Source: Rhodobacteraceae bacterium M382 (lineage in GTDB: Bacteria > Pseudomonadota > Alphaproteobacteria > Rhodobacterales > Rhodobacteraceae). From it: a DNA stretch of 64,000 bases. Within the stretch, counting starts at the first letter, position 1, and each line of letters opens with the position of its first letter. The stretch is from NCBI GenBank assembly GCA_025141015.1, contig CP081101.1, positions 186,001 through 250,000 on the forward strand, written 5' to 3'. Positions 29,674 through 40,877 of the stretch are shown here, piece by piece. Under the pieces are notes generated by a model. The model worked only from the letters and a program-made list of their open reading frames with translations. It had not been told where the DNA came from and did no database searches. Position numbers and translations under genes: made by a program.

Positions 29674-30534
29674 ATGAAAACTCCAATGACTTGGCTTCAT
29701 GGCTTTGAAGCCACTGCACGGCTGGGCAGCATGACGTTGGCCGCAACTGAGATCGGCGTGACACAAGCCGCGTTAAGCCAGCAGATCAAAGCACTGGAGG
29801 CCAGACTTGGACGGCAACTGTTTGTCAGAGAACCGCGTGGCGTTTCATTGACGGCCTCGGGGACACGGCTTTATTCGGATATCGCGCCCAGCCTTGACCA
29901 GATTGGCTCTGTTCTTTCGCGCTATCATTCACCCCAAACCAAGCGGCTCCGGATCTTATGTAATACGAGCCTTGCAACAGGATGGCTGACTTCCAAATTG
30001 CCCGAGTTTCACCGTCAACATCCAGAGGTCGTGTTGGAATTGCGCACGGCCTTGTGGCGGCCTGACCGATATGGATATGAGGCGGATATCGAGATATTTC
30101 TTGGTGCTGCCTCTCCCCCAGCCCGAACCAAGCTTTTGGCCCACTGCCCGATTGTCGCAGTGGCAGCACCTTCTCAGGCCGCTGTTCAACCTGCACCCGA
30201 CAAAGAGCTGCCCATTATCAGAATCTCAGGCTTGGAAAATCTATTCACGTCCTGGTCCGCAGACCAAAAGGCGAACAATATTCGTGTTATGGATCATGCC
30301 GAAACAGACAGCGTCCACAGCGCGATTTCGCTGGCCGAAGCAGGGTTGGGCTGGACGTTATGCCCTTCATTTCTCGTTCGAGAGGCGGTGAAGGAAGGGC
30401 GATTGGTGGAACATACGCTTGCGGGACCACAGTATGACAGAGCCTATTGGCTACAAATCAACGATGCGCCCTCAGCCGCAGCACATTCGTTTGGTTCCTG
30501 GGTACGTAACGAAGCTCATAAGAGCTCGAAATAA
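29674..30534 (+). CDS. LysR-family regulator (GcvA-like), divergent from sulfatase 3
   Basis: A 286-residue LysR-type regulator. The winged helix is WLHGFEATARLGSMTLAATEIGVTQAALSQQIKALEARLGRQLF, and the effector domain starts near residue 90 (LRILCNTSLATGWL), with LAEAGLGWTLCPSFLV near the end. The HTH and early domain resemble GcvA-type members. A 175-bp gap separates it from the divergent sulfatase gene, the usual arrangement of LysR regulator and target. The effector may be the sulfated substrate or its product; not shown by sequence. Confidence 0.88.
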   Translation: MKTPMTWLHGFEATARLGSMTLAATEIGVTQAALSQQIKALEARLGRQLFVREPRGVSLTASGTRLYSDIAPSLDQIGSVLSRYHSPQTKRLRILCNTSLATGWLTSKLPEFHRQHPEVVLELRTALWRPDRYGYEADIEIFLGAASPPARTKLLAHCPIVAVAAPSQAAVQPAPDKELPIIRISGLENLFTSWSADQKANNIRVMDHAETDSVHSAISLAEAGLGWTLCPSFLVREAVKEGRLVEHTLAGPQYDRAYWLQINDAPSAAAHSFGSWVRNEAHKSSK

Positions 30535-30968
30535 GGAGCAGATAAATTGGATAGCCCAAGGGCCCTACCCTGCATGACGCCAGACATTGCCACGGCAGAG
30601 CGCCTATGCAAACCTTGCGCGAAACGCTATTCTTCGCTGTAGAGAAAAGGATCAGAACGCACGACCCGTTGGACAGTGCCAAACCGGTCTCCGCGTTCCA
30701 CATTGAGAACTCCGCCCTGCAGACGGTGTTGGACTTTGGTCCTCGCGATTTAAGCCCCAGTGACCCAAGAAGCCCCAACAGCCTGGTCACATCTGGTTTC
30801 CCGCTCCGTGCGTCAGCTGGCTTGCTGGATGGAAATTCCCGCACGCGGGTCGTGGCCGTCGCATTCTCGTTAGATTGCGCTAGAGAATTTGGCGAATTGC
30901 GCCATAACAGGTCTTGAGAAAACTGAACTTTCCACCGGGCATTCCCGCGTGGCGCAAAGGCGGACCCC
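30535..30968. other. Gene-poor stretch, 434 bp
   Basis: Between two LysR genes. A plus-strand frame at 30606-30917 (103 codons) has no family resemblance and no clear ribosome site; I do not call it. The right end should carry the promoter of the next LysR gene, with GCGCAAAGGCGG just upstream of its start. Confidence 0.4.
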
Positions 30969-31916
30969 ATGATGGATGACAAAGCTTCAGCGCTGACAGT
31001 ACGCCAGATGCAGATCTTTTTGTCGGCTATGGAAAAACGCAGCTTTGTCGTCGCCGCCCAGGATCTGGGCCTGACGCCACCGGCCGTGTCGATGCAGATG
31101 AGCCGGCTGAGCGAGACGCTGGGAGCGCCGCTGTTCGAAAAGGACGGCCGTTCAATTCAAGCAACAACAGCCGCGCTCGCTCTGGTGCCCTATGCGGAAC
31201 GAGTATTGGACACCCTGCACGAAGCGGTCGAAGTCGTCGGATCCCATCAAAAGAAAAAGAACCGTCTGGTCCGGATCGCCATGGTATCGACATCGCGCAA
31301 CTTTGGTCCGCATCTGATCCAGGCGTTCAAGCAAAAGCACCCGGATGCCAAGCTCGAAATCGCAATCGCGAATCGACAGGGTGTTCTTGAAAAGCTTGAA
31401 TCCGGTCAGGCGGATCTAGCCCTGATGGGGCGGACCCCGCGCCGGTTCGAAGTGGACGCCTTTGCGTTCTCTAAACACCCCTATGTGCTGATCAGCCACC
31501 CTGACCATCCGCTGTCCAAATTCCGCAAGATCCGCAAATCTGACCTGGTGCCGCACCGCTTTATCGTCCGGGAACCTGGATCGGGAACCCGCGTGGTCCA
31601 CGACAGCTATTTTCAAAAATCCGGGCTTGAACCTCCGCGGGCACAAGAAATGGATAGCAACGCCAACATCAAACAGGCCGTGATGGCCAACATGGGACTC
31701 GCATTTATTTCAGCACATACGATTGACCTGGAGGTTCAGGCTGGCCGAGTGGCCATCCTGGATGCAGAAGGTATGCCAGAATTGCGCGAGTGGTTTGTTC
31801 TGCACCTGCGCGGCAAACCCTTGGGTCCAGCCGCGCTCACATTCAAGAATTTTGTCATCGCTGAAGGCAACAGCTTCATGCGGAAATTCTTTGCGACCTT
31901 GCCCTTTCCGATCTGA
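30969..31916 (+). CDS. LysR-family regulator (CbbR-like)
   Basis: A 315-residue LysR regulator. The HTH reads LTVRQMQIFLSAMEKRSFVVAAQDLGLTPPAVSMQMSRLSETLG (residues 9 to 52), and the effector domain contains RQGVLEKLESGQADLALMGRTP, HPDHPL and FIVREPGSGTR, a pattern typical of the CbbR branch. No Calvin-cycle gene is in the window. Its 3' end faces the GlmS-like gene at 31965, so it need not regulate that gene directly. The target is unknown. Confidence 0.86.
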   Translation: MMDDKASALTVRQMQIFLSAMEKRSFVVAAQDLGLTPPAVSMQMSRLSETLGAPLFEKDGRSIQATTAALALVPYAERVLDTLHEAVEVVGSHQKKKNRLVRIAMVSTSRNFGPHLIQAFKQKHPDAKLEIAIANRQGVLEKLESGQADLALMGRTPRRFEVDAFAFSKHPYVLISHPDHPLSKFRKIRKSDLVPHRFIVREPGSGTRVVHDSYFQKSGLEPPRAQEMDSNANIKQAVMANMGLAFISAHTIDLEVQAGRVAILDAEGMPELREWFVLHLRGKPLGPAALTFKNFVIAEGNSFMRKFFATLPFPI

Positions 31917-31964
31917 CAAGGGTGCATACGCCGCCCCTCTTATCACCAAACACAAGGTCTATGA

Positions 31965-32450
31965 TCAGTTCGCAAAGTCAGTAAAGACCCAGGTTGATCG
32001 CGGCCGGGCCGCAATGGCTGGAGCCCGCTTGGCCGTGATATCCTGTTTGAGCAATGCGGCCACCTCCGTCAGATCCACATTCGAGGGAAACACCCGATTG
32101 AAGCCAACCTGAGCCAGCTGACGTTCCGCCTCGCTGAAACGGCGCTCGAACGTGACCAAATCGCCACCAATATACAGCGTGATATCGACCAGGCCACGCT
32201 GGATGCACCGCTGTCGAAAAGCAGCACAGAAAGCATCCGCACGCGCATCGCGACAGGACACCAGAATGGCTTGGGAGCCGGTTGCCAATGCCGCATCTAT
32301 GAATACATCCGCATTCTCGGTTGGACCAATGTTCACAACCGTTATGCCTTCTTGCGCCAGTTGGCGGACAATCACTTCGTTTCTTCCGGTCCTTCGGCGC
32401 CCGCCGACTGCCCCCAAAACCACTGTGTATTCATTGAACATGTCTCGCAT
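31965..32450 (-). CDS. GlmS-like cobalamin-domain protein lacking the cobalt-binding motif
   Basis: A 161-residue Rossmann-like protein resembling the small (S) subunit of methylaspartate/glutamate mutase: VVNIGPTENADVFIDAALATGSQAILVSC, LVDITLYIGGDL and GFNRVFPSNVDLTEVAALLKQDI follow the family closely. The N-terminal loop, however, reads VLGAVGGRRRTGRN where the family has the DxHxxG motif; aligned by the first glycine, both the aspartate and the histidine that ligates cobalt are arginine. No large mutase subunit adjoins it. It either binds cobalamin differently, has lost it, or serves another role such as sensing. The frame is clean and uninterrupted. Confidence 0.72.
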   Translation of the reverse strand: MRDMFNEYTVVLGAVGGRRRTGRNEVIVRQLAQEGITVVNIGPTENADVFIDAALATGSQAILVSCRDARADAFCAAFRQRCIQRGLVDITLYIGGDLVTFERRFSEAERQLAQVGFNRVFPSNVDLTEVAALLKQDITAKRAPAIAARPRSTWVFTDFAN

Positions 32451-32876
32451 CGGACCGTTTCCTGTTCATATTCGCGTTGGCCATACAGGTAGCGGACCCA
32501 GATTTTTCGTCAAAACTATTTAGCTGTTTTTTCTTACCAGTAACTTTTATTTATCTTTATTGAAGTGTCACTTGCCACTCTATTTGGCACCCGACGGTCA
32601 TCCACAGCTTCCAATCGCTGCCTTGGAGCCCGCTTGCAGAGCAAAACCACATTGCCCCTGTTGAATTTGATTTATGCGGTGTGTCGAAATGCGCGTTTTG
32701 ATGTGATTGAACCTGTTGGCGTGTTGATCTATTGGGATTGTGCGTTGTTTTTTTGTGCGGATGGAGGGGTGACCTCAGGGTTCCGCATACGGTTGGCGGC
32801 TGTACGGCATGATGTCGTACGGCGCGTTCCTTCTCAGATCTCATGGCCCTGGACGGGCAGAAAAGGTAAGAGACCC

Positions 32877-35105
<2,229 letters not shown>

Positions 35106-35132
35106 CAAAACAGGATGACCCAGAATCAAAGC

Positions 35133-35162
35133 AAGCCCCCGAAGAAAAATCTCCGGGGGCTT
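35133..35162 (+). terminator. Rho-independent terminator of icd copy A
   Basis: Stem AAGCCCCCG (35133-35141) pairs with CGGGGGCTT (35154-35162) around a 12-base A-rich loop, 28 bp after the icd stop, followed by CTTC. It is inside the duplicated unit and only 15 bp from the end of the convergent regulator gene. Confidence 0.8.
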
Positions 35163-35177
35163 CTTCGTGATCCACCG

Positions 35178-36131
35178 TCAGCTCAGGCGCCCACGTTGCA
35201 GCATTGGTGTCACGCCAAACGCTGACCGATACACCCGTGCAAAATGGCCGGGGCTATCAAAGCCGCAGGCCAAAGCCACTTCGGTTACTGAAGATTCCGT
35301 TTGCAACAACAGATGGCGGGCCCGTTCCAGCCGCATGTCCATAAAGTACTTCTTGGGCGATGCATTGAGGTACTTTCCAAACAAACGTTCAAGCTGACGG
35401 GTCGAAATCCCGATCTGCTGCGCGATCAACGACGGGGAAATGGGGGTTTCGAGATGCTCCTGCATGATCTGGATCGCTTTGGACAGATGGGCATTGCGCA
35501 TGCCGTTGCGTGATTGCAGCGATACGCGCTGTTCAGCGGTTGCATTGCGCACGGCATTATAGACCATTTGATCTGCCACGGCGACCGACAGGTCAAACCC
35601 GTGATCCTCTTCAATCAGGTGCAGCATCAAATCGGCTGTGGCAGTGCCACCCGAAGCAGTCAGATGTTTTTCGTCCGAGACGAACACATTGCGCACCAGG
35701 TTCACTTCGGGAAATTCCTCCATGAAGCTATCGTGATAATCCCAGTGGATTGCGGCTTGCATGCCATTCAGAAACCCGGCTTTGGCCAGGATGTGTGCTG
35801 CGGAACACAGACCCCCGATCGCAGTGCCCCGAACCCGTTCACGTCTAAGCATGTTTAGCAGGGCGGCGGTGGCGCGGGTTTGCATGTTGATCCCGGAGAG
35901 GACAAACAATCTGTCGCTTTTGGGTATTTCGAGAAACCCGTGATGGACCAGAGACACGGTGCCATTTGACGCTGTGGCTGTTTCACCATTTTCAGACGCA
36001 TAGGACCAGCTGTAAAGATCTTGTCCGCTCACAAGGTTGGCGATGCGCAGCGGATCCACAGCGCAGGAGAACGCCATATGAGTGAAGTCTTCGACCAGAA
36101 CAAAAGTGAAATGTTGCGGGGTGTGTGGCAT
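35178..36131 (-). CDS. GlxA-type AraC-family regulator (DJ-1/PfpI plus HTH)
   Basis: A 317-residue regulator with an N-terminal DJ-1/PfpI-like domain (FTFVLVEDFTHMAFSCAVDPLRIAN to about residue 190, with GGLCSAAHILAKAGFLNG and HWDYHDSFMEEFPEV) and two AraC-type helix-turn-helix motifs (SPSLIAQQIGISTRQLERLFGKYL and VTEVALACGFDSPGHFARVYRSAFG). ATG 36131 is used; an upstream start adds 41 residues without family match. GbdR, CdhR and ArgR regulators of betaine, carnitine and arginine use share this architecture, which fits the amine-type genes nearby. It is divergent from the gntR gene across 244 bp. Confidence 0.88.
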   Translation of the reverse strand: MPHTPQHFTFVLVEDFTHMAFSCAVDPLRIANLVSGQDLYSWSYASENGETATASNGTVSLVHHGFLEIPKSDRLFVLSGINMQTRATAALLNMLRRERVRGTAIGGLCSAAHILAKAGFLNGMQAAIHWDYHDSFMEEFPEVNLVRNVFVSDEKHLTASGGTATADLMLHLIEEDHGFDLSVAVADQMVYNAVRNATAEQRVSLQSRNGMRNAHLSKAIQIMQEHLETPISPSLIAQQIGISTRQLERLFGKYLNASPKKYFMDMRLERARHLLLQTESSVTEVALACGFDSPGHFARVYRSAFGVTPMLQRGRLS

Positions 36132-36375
36132 AGGCCGTGTCCCTGAGAAATAGGCGGCACGCCAAACGATGCGCGCAGCCAATGGTGTCATGTCCAGATT
36201 GGGCCCCTGTGCGACCCGACGCAAGCACCGTATTGGCACTGGGTTGTCTTGCATTCGGATACATCACATTTTTTCTGTGTACACAATATGTATTTTCGTC
36301 TATCACTGCGCTTCAAGTAGGAGCAGAAACAGATTCCCGGACCCAGCTTGGTCCCTGCATCGACAGGAGCGCGTG

Positions 36376-37086
36376 ATGAAAGACACATCAAAGACCCGCA
36401 AGACAGAGCTGTATGAGCATCTCAAGACCGAGATCATGACATTGGGTTTGCGGCCAGGTGCGGATCTGGACGAATCAAAGCTGTCGGAGGAATTCTCCCT
36501 GTCCCGGACCCCGCTGCGTGAGGTCCTGCGACAGCTGGCAGGCGAAGGGTATGTGGACCTGCGAGAAAACCGGGGCGCGCGAGTCAGCGAGATGTCCCAC
36601 ATGACCTTGCGGGATTTTTTTCTTGCAGCACCGATGATCTACGGAGCGGTGTTGCAACTGGCGGCTCAGAACGCGCGCCCCGAACAGATCCAGGATCTGC
36701 AAGAGGCACAGAATGCCTTTAAACAGGCACTGCACACTGGATCCGGCACACAACGCGCCATGGCCAACAACCGGTTTCACGAGGTGACCGGAGAAATGGC
36801 CGACAACATCTATCTACTGCCTTCTTTTCAGCGTTTGTTGATCGACCACGCCCGCATTTCCATGACCTTTTATCGGCCACAGGATGCTGGAATGGCTGCA
36901 AGCGTATCCGAGGCCAGCCAGCAGCACGACGCCATCATAGCTGCCATCGCGGCCCAAGACGAAGCCGCTGCCGCGCAGTTGGCGATTGACCATTGGAACC
37001 TGTCCCGCGACCGGATCGAGCTGTTTGTCATGCCTTCGGGCCTGGACGTTCAGCTGGGTTCCCTGTCGCGCAAAACACCAGCATGA
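36376..37086 (+). CDS. GntR-family regulator (FadR/FCD subgroup)
   Basis: A 236-residue regulator. The N-terminal winged helix contains LYEHLKTEIMTLGLRPGADLDESKLSEEFSLSRTPLREVLRQLAGEGYVDLRENRGARV, a textbook GntR pattern, and the rest is an all-helical FCD ligand domain with NNRFHEV and a later DHARIS segment expected near the metal site. ATG 36376 after GACAGGAGCGCGTG is chosen. It is the first gene of the rightward run with the DapA-like lyase, ALDH and FAD oxidase, which it probably represses until the substrate appears. Confidence 0.88.
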   Translation: MKDTSKTRKTELYEHLKTEIMTLGLRPGADLDESKLSEEFSLSRTPLREVLRQLAGEGYVDLRENRGARVSEMSHMTLRDFFLAAPMIYGAVLQLAAQNARPEQIQDLQEAQNAFKQALHTGSGTQRAMANNRFHEVTGEMADNIYLLPSFQRLLIDHARISMTFYRPQDAGMAASVSEASQQHDAIIAAIAAQDEAAAAQLAIDHWNLSRDRIELFVMPSGLDVQLGSLSRKTPA

Positions 37087-37093
37087 GGATCAG

Positions 37094-38011
37094 ATGACCC
37101 CTATTTTTAAATTCGAAGGGATCTATACCCCGGTCGTGACGCCGTTTCACGCCGATGGCAGCGTCAATTGGGACGCGTTGTCGAATGTGATCGAAAATCT
37201 GATCGACAAAGGGGTGCACGGGTTGATTTCGGGCGGATCCACCGGCGAGAACTATGCGCAGACCGTCGATGAACGGCTGGACATAGCCCGGTTTACCAAG
37301 GAACAGGCCAAAGGGCGGGTTCCTTTGATTGTGGGTACCGGGGCGATGATGACACCGGATTCCATTTCGCTGGCCACGGGTGCGCGCGACATGGGAGCCG
37401 ATGCCATCCTGGTGGCGACACCGCCATATTCGGTCCCAACCGAACGAGAGAACGCGCTGAATACGCTGGCAATCGACAAGGCCGCGAACCTGCCGGTGAT
37501 GCTGTATAACTATCCTGGGCGGATGGGTGTGCATATGGGAGAGGAATTCCTGGATCGGGTTGGGCGATCGCGCAATATCTGCGCGATCAAGGAAAGCTCG
37601 GGCGATATCAACCGGGTACACCTTTTGGCCCGGGATTATCCGCATATCCAGATGTCCTGCGGTATGGACGACCAGGCGCTAGAGTTCTTCGCTTGGGGAG
37701 CGCGCAGCTGGGTTTGTGGCGGCTCGAATTTTCTGCCGGAGGAGCATCTGGCGCTGTACAACGCCTGCGCGGTCGAAGGGAATTTCGACAAGGGTCGCCG
37801 GATCATGTCGGCAATGATGCCTTTGATGCGGGTGTTGGAACAGGGTGGGAAATTCATCCAATGCATCAAACATGGGGTGACCATGAACGGCATCGACACC
37901 GGCCCGATGCGCCCGCCGCTCAAAGGGTTGAACAAGGATGACAAACGCGCCCTGGAACAGGTGATCCGCGTTTTGAAATCCACCATTGCAGACATTCAGG
38001 CACAAGGGTGA
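37094..38011 (+). CDS. Dihydrodipicolinate synthase-family lyase/deaminase
   Basis: A 305-residue class I aldolase-type TIM barrel of the DapA/NAL family. GGSTGENYAQT near residue 47 is the substrate loop, LYNYPGRMGVH holds the catalytic tyrosine near residue 138, and CAIKESSGD holds the Schiff-base lysine near residue 167. It starts 7 bp after gntR, in a catabolic run, so it is unlikely to be the lysine-biosynthetic enzyme. Relatives in comparable operons include the pyrroline-4-hydroxy-2-carboxylate deaminase of hydroxyproline breakdown and sugar-acid dehydratases. Family assignment is firm, the reaction is not. Confidence 0.88.
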   Translation: MTPIFKFEGIYTPVVTPFHADGSVNWDALSNVIENLIDKGVHGLISGGSTGENYAQTVDERLDIARFTKEQAKGRVPLIVGTGAMMTPDSISLATGARDMGADAILVATPPYSVPTERENALNTLAIDKAANLPVMLYNYPGRMGVHMGEEFLDRVGRSRNICAIKESSGDINRVHLLARDYPHIQMSCGMDDQALEFFAWGARSWVCGGSNFLPEEHLALYNACAVEGNFDKGRRIMSAMMPLMRVLEQGGKFIQCIKHGVTMNGIDTGPMRPPLKGLNKDDKRALEQVIRVLKSTIADIQAQG

Positions 38012-39516
38012 GCGACATGGACTTGCTGACACACACCGAATATCAATCCATCGCCGACAATCTGACCTTTGCCACCAATGCATTCATTGATGGGGGGTAC
38101 CGTCCGGCGATTTCGGGCAACACATTCGAAACAATGAACCCCGCAACCGGGGACGTGCTGGCCGATGTGGCCGCCTGTGATGCTCAGGATGTGGATTTCG
38201 CCGTTGCCAAGGCACGCGAAGCCTTCGAAGACGGCCGCTGGAGCCGGATGCATCCTTCGGATCGCAAGGATATCCTGATCCGCTTTGCCAAGCTGCTGAC
38301 CCGCAACGCCCGGGAGTTGGCAGTGATGGAGGCGCTGGATTCCGGCAAGACCATCTTTGATTGCGAAACCGTCGACATTCCCGAAACGATCAATTGTATC
38401 AAATGGCACGCCGAAGCGATCGACAAGCTGTATGATCAGGTGTCGCCGGCGTCCGATGATCACATCGCCATGGTGGTGCGTGAACCTATCGGAGTTGTGG
38501 GGTTGGTGCTGCCGTGGAATTTCCCTCTGCTGATGCTGGCCTGGAAGATTGGCCCGGCGCTGGCGTCTGGCTGTTCGGTGGTGGTGAAACCGGCCGAAGA
38601 AACGTCGTTGACGGCGCTGCGGGTGGCTGAATTGGCATCCGAAGCTGGCCTGCCACGCGGCGTATTCAATGTTGTACCTGGTGGCGGGGCCGAGGTCGGA
38701 GAACCGATCGGGCGACACATGGAAATCGATATGGTTTCTTTCACGGGCTCGACTGTGACCGGCAAACGCTTCTTGTCCTACGCTGCGGAATCCAATGCAA
38801 AGGAAGTGGTGTTGGAAATGGGGGGCAAGAATCCCTGTGTCGTGATGGAGGACGCCGAAAACCTGGACATGGTGGCCCAACATATCGTCAATGGTGCCTT
38901 CTGGAACATGGGTGAAAACTGTTCTGCCACCTCGCGGCTGATCGTGCACAAGGATGTGAAATCCGAACTGTTGGAGCGCATCACCGCCCATGCCCGTCAC
39001 TGGAACATCGGTAACCCTTTGGACCCGGAAACCCGAATGGGCGCGCTGGTATCCAAGGCGCATTTTGACAAGGTCTGTGGCTATCTCGACAAATCCGACG
39101 CCATCGTCTTGGGGGGTCAGGCGCATGGGGGCACCCATGTCGAAGCCACCGTGGTCGAAATACCCGACAATGACCACCAGATGGCACGCGAAGAGATCTT
39201 TGGTCCGGTTCTGTCGGTGATCACGGTCTCGGGATTTGATGAAGCTATCGCCGTGGCCAATGACACTGACTATGGTTTGGCGGCATCATTGTTCACCAGC
39301 AACGTCAAACGGGCCATTCGCGGCGCACGGGCGATCCGGGCGGGCACCGTCACCGTTAACAGCTATGGCGAAGGCGACATCACCACCCCGTTCGGAGGCT
39401 ACAAGCAGTCCGGCTTTGGCGGGCGCGACAACTCGGTCCATGCCCATGATCAATATACCCAACTGAAAACCATCTGGGTCGACCTGAGCGACGATGCTGA
39501 CGAGGCCGTGGATTGA
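38008..39516 (+). CDS. NAD(P)-dependent aldehyde dehydrogenase (PuuC-like)
   Basis: A 502-residue ALDH. The GTG at 38008 overlaps the previous stop (GTGA); an ATG at 38017 is an alternative. Landmarks are VLPWNFPLLMLAWKIGPAL, SFTGSTVTGKRFL, VLEMGGKNPCVVMEDAE with the catalytic glutamate, and FWNMGENCSATSRLIV with the catalytic cysteine near residue 300. The overall pattern resembles gamma-aminobutyraldehyde-type (PuuC) enzymes. With an amine or amino-acid oxidase next in the operon, it probably oxidises an amino-aldehyde or a semialdehyde such as 2-oxoglutarate semialdehyde. Substrate is inferred. Confidence 0.88.
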   Translation: MSDMDLLTHTEYQSIADNLTFATNAFIDGGYRPAISGNTFETMNPATGDVLADVAACDAQDVDFAVAKAREAFEDGRWSRMHPSDRKDILIRFAKLLTRNARELAVMEALDSGKTIFDCETVDIPETINCIKWHAEAIDKLYDQVSPASDDHIAMVVREPIGVVGLVLPWNFPLLMLAWKIGPALASGCSVVVKPAEETSLTALRVAELASEAGLPRGVFNVVPGGGAEVGEPIGRHMEIDMVSFTGSTVTGKRFLSYAAESNAKEVVLEMGGKNPCVVMEDAENLDMVAQHIVNGAFWNMGENCSATSRLIVHKDVKSELLERITAHARHWNIGNPLDPETRMGALVSKAHFDKVCGYLDKSDAIVLGGQAHGGTHVEATVVEIPDNDHQMAREEIFGPVLSVITVSGFDEAIAVANDTDYGLAASLFTSNVKRAIRGARAIRAGTVTVNSYGEGDITTPFGGYKQSGFGGRDNSVHAHDQYTQLKTIWVDLSDDADEAVD

Positions 39517-40856
39517 CCCGCTACACTGCCAAACGATTGCCGGTCCATCGCGGACCGGCAGCTTGGGCTGCAATTCTGGGGGAGGATACCCCTGGATTGG
39601 CTCTCAGTGAAAATACCACCGCCGATTTTGTTGTAATTGGCGGTGGTTTTGCCGGGTTGTCAGCAGCGCGGCGGCTGACCCAGTTGCAACCCAATGCGCG
39701 CATTGTTGTGCTCGAAGCAGGAGAGATTGCCCAAGGTGCAGCGGGACGAAATTCCGGGTTTATGATTGACCTGCCACATGATTTGTCCTCGGACGATTAT
39801 GCCGGCAGCGGAGATGATCGCACGTTGATCGCCTTGAACCGACAGGCGCAGACCTTTGGACAGGCGGCCGTCGATGAATACGGGATCGAACCCAGTTTCT
39901 TTGACCGTGCGGGCAAGGTGAATGGGGCGGCAAGCGACCTGGCGCATTCCCATAACGTAAGCTATGCCAAGCACCTTGAAAGCCTGGGCGAGCCGTCAAA
40001 TCTGCTCGACAGAGCGCAGATGGCAGAACTCACGGGCAGCACCCACTACCAATCAGGCCTGTATACCCCGGGCACTGTAATGTTACAGCCCGCGGGCTAT
40101 ATTCGTGGTTTTACCCACGGGCTACGTCGTGCCGGGGTGCAAATCTTTGAAAACAGCGCCGTGACGGGATTCATCAAACAGGGGCAGACCTGGCAAATCA
40201 CGACGGATCGGGGCTTTGGTGTCAGCACTCCCCGCGTGATCCTGACGACGAATGGCCACCTCGAAAGCTTTGGCATCGAACGCGGGCGTCTGATGCAGTT
40301 GTTCCTGTTTGCCACTATGACACCAGAGCTGGATGCCGATGCCTTGGCCAAACTGGGCGGGCAACCGCGTTGGGGTGTGACCCCGTCCGATCCGATGGGC
40401 ACCACCATGCGCCGGATTGATCGTGGGCAGGGCGGCAACCGGGTCATCACGCGGACCTGTGCCGAACTGATCCCCGGCATGTCTCCCTCACAGGCGGGTC
40501 TGGATCGGGCCAAACGCGTGATGCAACGCAAATTTGACACCCGGTTCCCACAGCTTGCCGGACTGCAGATGCAATATGCTTGGGCCGGACATCTCTGCCT
40601 CAGCTTGAACGGCGTTGCTGTCATGCGTGAAATCGACAACGGCGTGTATTCTGGCTGTGTGCAAAACGGGTTGGGCACTGCCCGAGGTACGTTGACCGGT
40701 ATCGGGGCGGCGGATCTGGCCTGTGGTCATGAATCCGACATTTCCCGACACTTTTCGCGGGAAGCACGCCCCAAACCTCTGCCGCCCCAGCCGTTTGCGA
40801 AACTAGGGGCAAATGCGGTTCTACGTTGGAAAGAATGGCGCGCGCGGGACGAATAG
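39513..40856 (+). CDS. FAD-dependent amine/amino-acid oxidoreductase (DadA/PuuB-like)
   Basis: A 447-residue DAO-family flavoprotein. The dinucleotide motif VVIGGGFAGLSAARRL lies near residue 35, followed by VLEAGEIAQGAAGRNSGFMI, and the C-terminal FAD contact YSGCVQNGLGTARGTLTG lies near residue 385. The TTG start overlaps the ALDH stop as TTGA. Relatives oxidise gamma-glutamylputrescine, D-amino acids, sarcosine-type N-methyl amines or hydroxyproline isomers. Together with the DapA-like lyase and ALDH it forms a plausible oxidation chain. Its stop is 21 bp from the convergent Rieske gene. Confidence 0.88.
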   Translation: MTRYTAKRLPVHRGPAAWAAILGEDTPGLALSENTTADFVVIGGGFAGLSAARRLTQLQPNARIVVLEAGEIAQGAAGRNSGFMIDLPHDLSSDDYAGSGDDRTLIALNRQAQTFGQAAVDEYGIEPSFFDRAGKVNGAASDLAHSHNVSYAKHLESLGEPSNLLDRAQMAELTGSTHYQSGLYTPGTVMLQPAGYIRGFTHGLRRAGVQIFENSAVTGFIKQGQTWQITTDRGFGVSTPRVILTTNGHLESFGIERGRLMQLFLFATMTPELDADALAKLGGQPRWGVTPSDPMGTTMRRIDRGQGGNRVITRTCAELIPGMSPSQAGLDRAKRVMQRKFDTRFPQLAGLQMQYAWAGHLCLSLNGVAVMREIDNGVYSGCVQNGLGTARGTLTGIGAADLACGHESDISRHFSREARPKPLPPQPFAKLGANAVLRWKEWRARDE

Positions 40857-40877
40857 GATCCTGCACGCGCCAAGGCG

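Noticed and set aside
30606-30917. 103-codon frame between the two LysR genes
   Set aside because: No ribosome site or family match; composition like non-coding sequence.
32565-32876. Upstream in-frame extension of icd (104 codons from GTG), also present at the mirror copy
   Set aside because: No family match, unlike residue composition, and a good ribosome site stands before the ATG at 32877; treated as untranslated leader.
37996-39177. 393-codon open frame antisense to the PuuC-like ALDH
   Set aside because: Shadow frame with no family resemblance.
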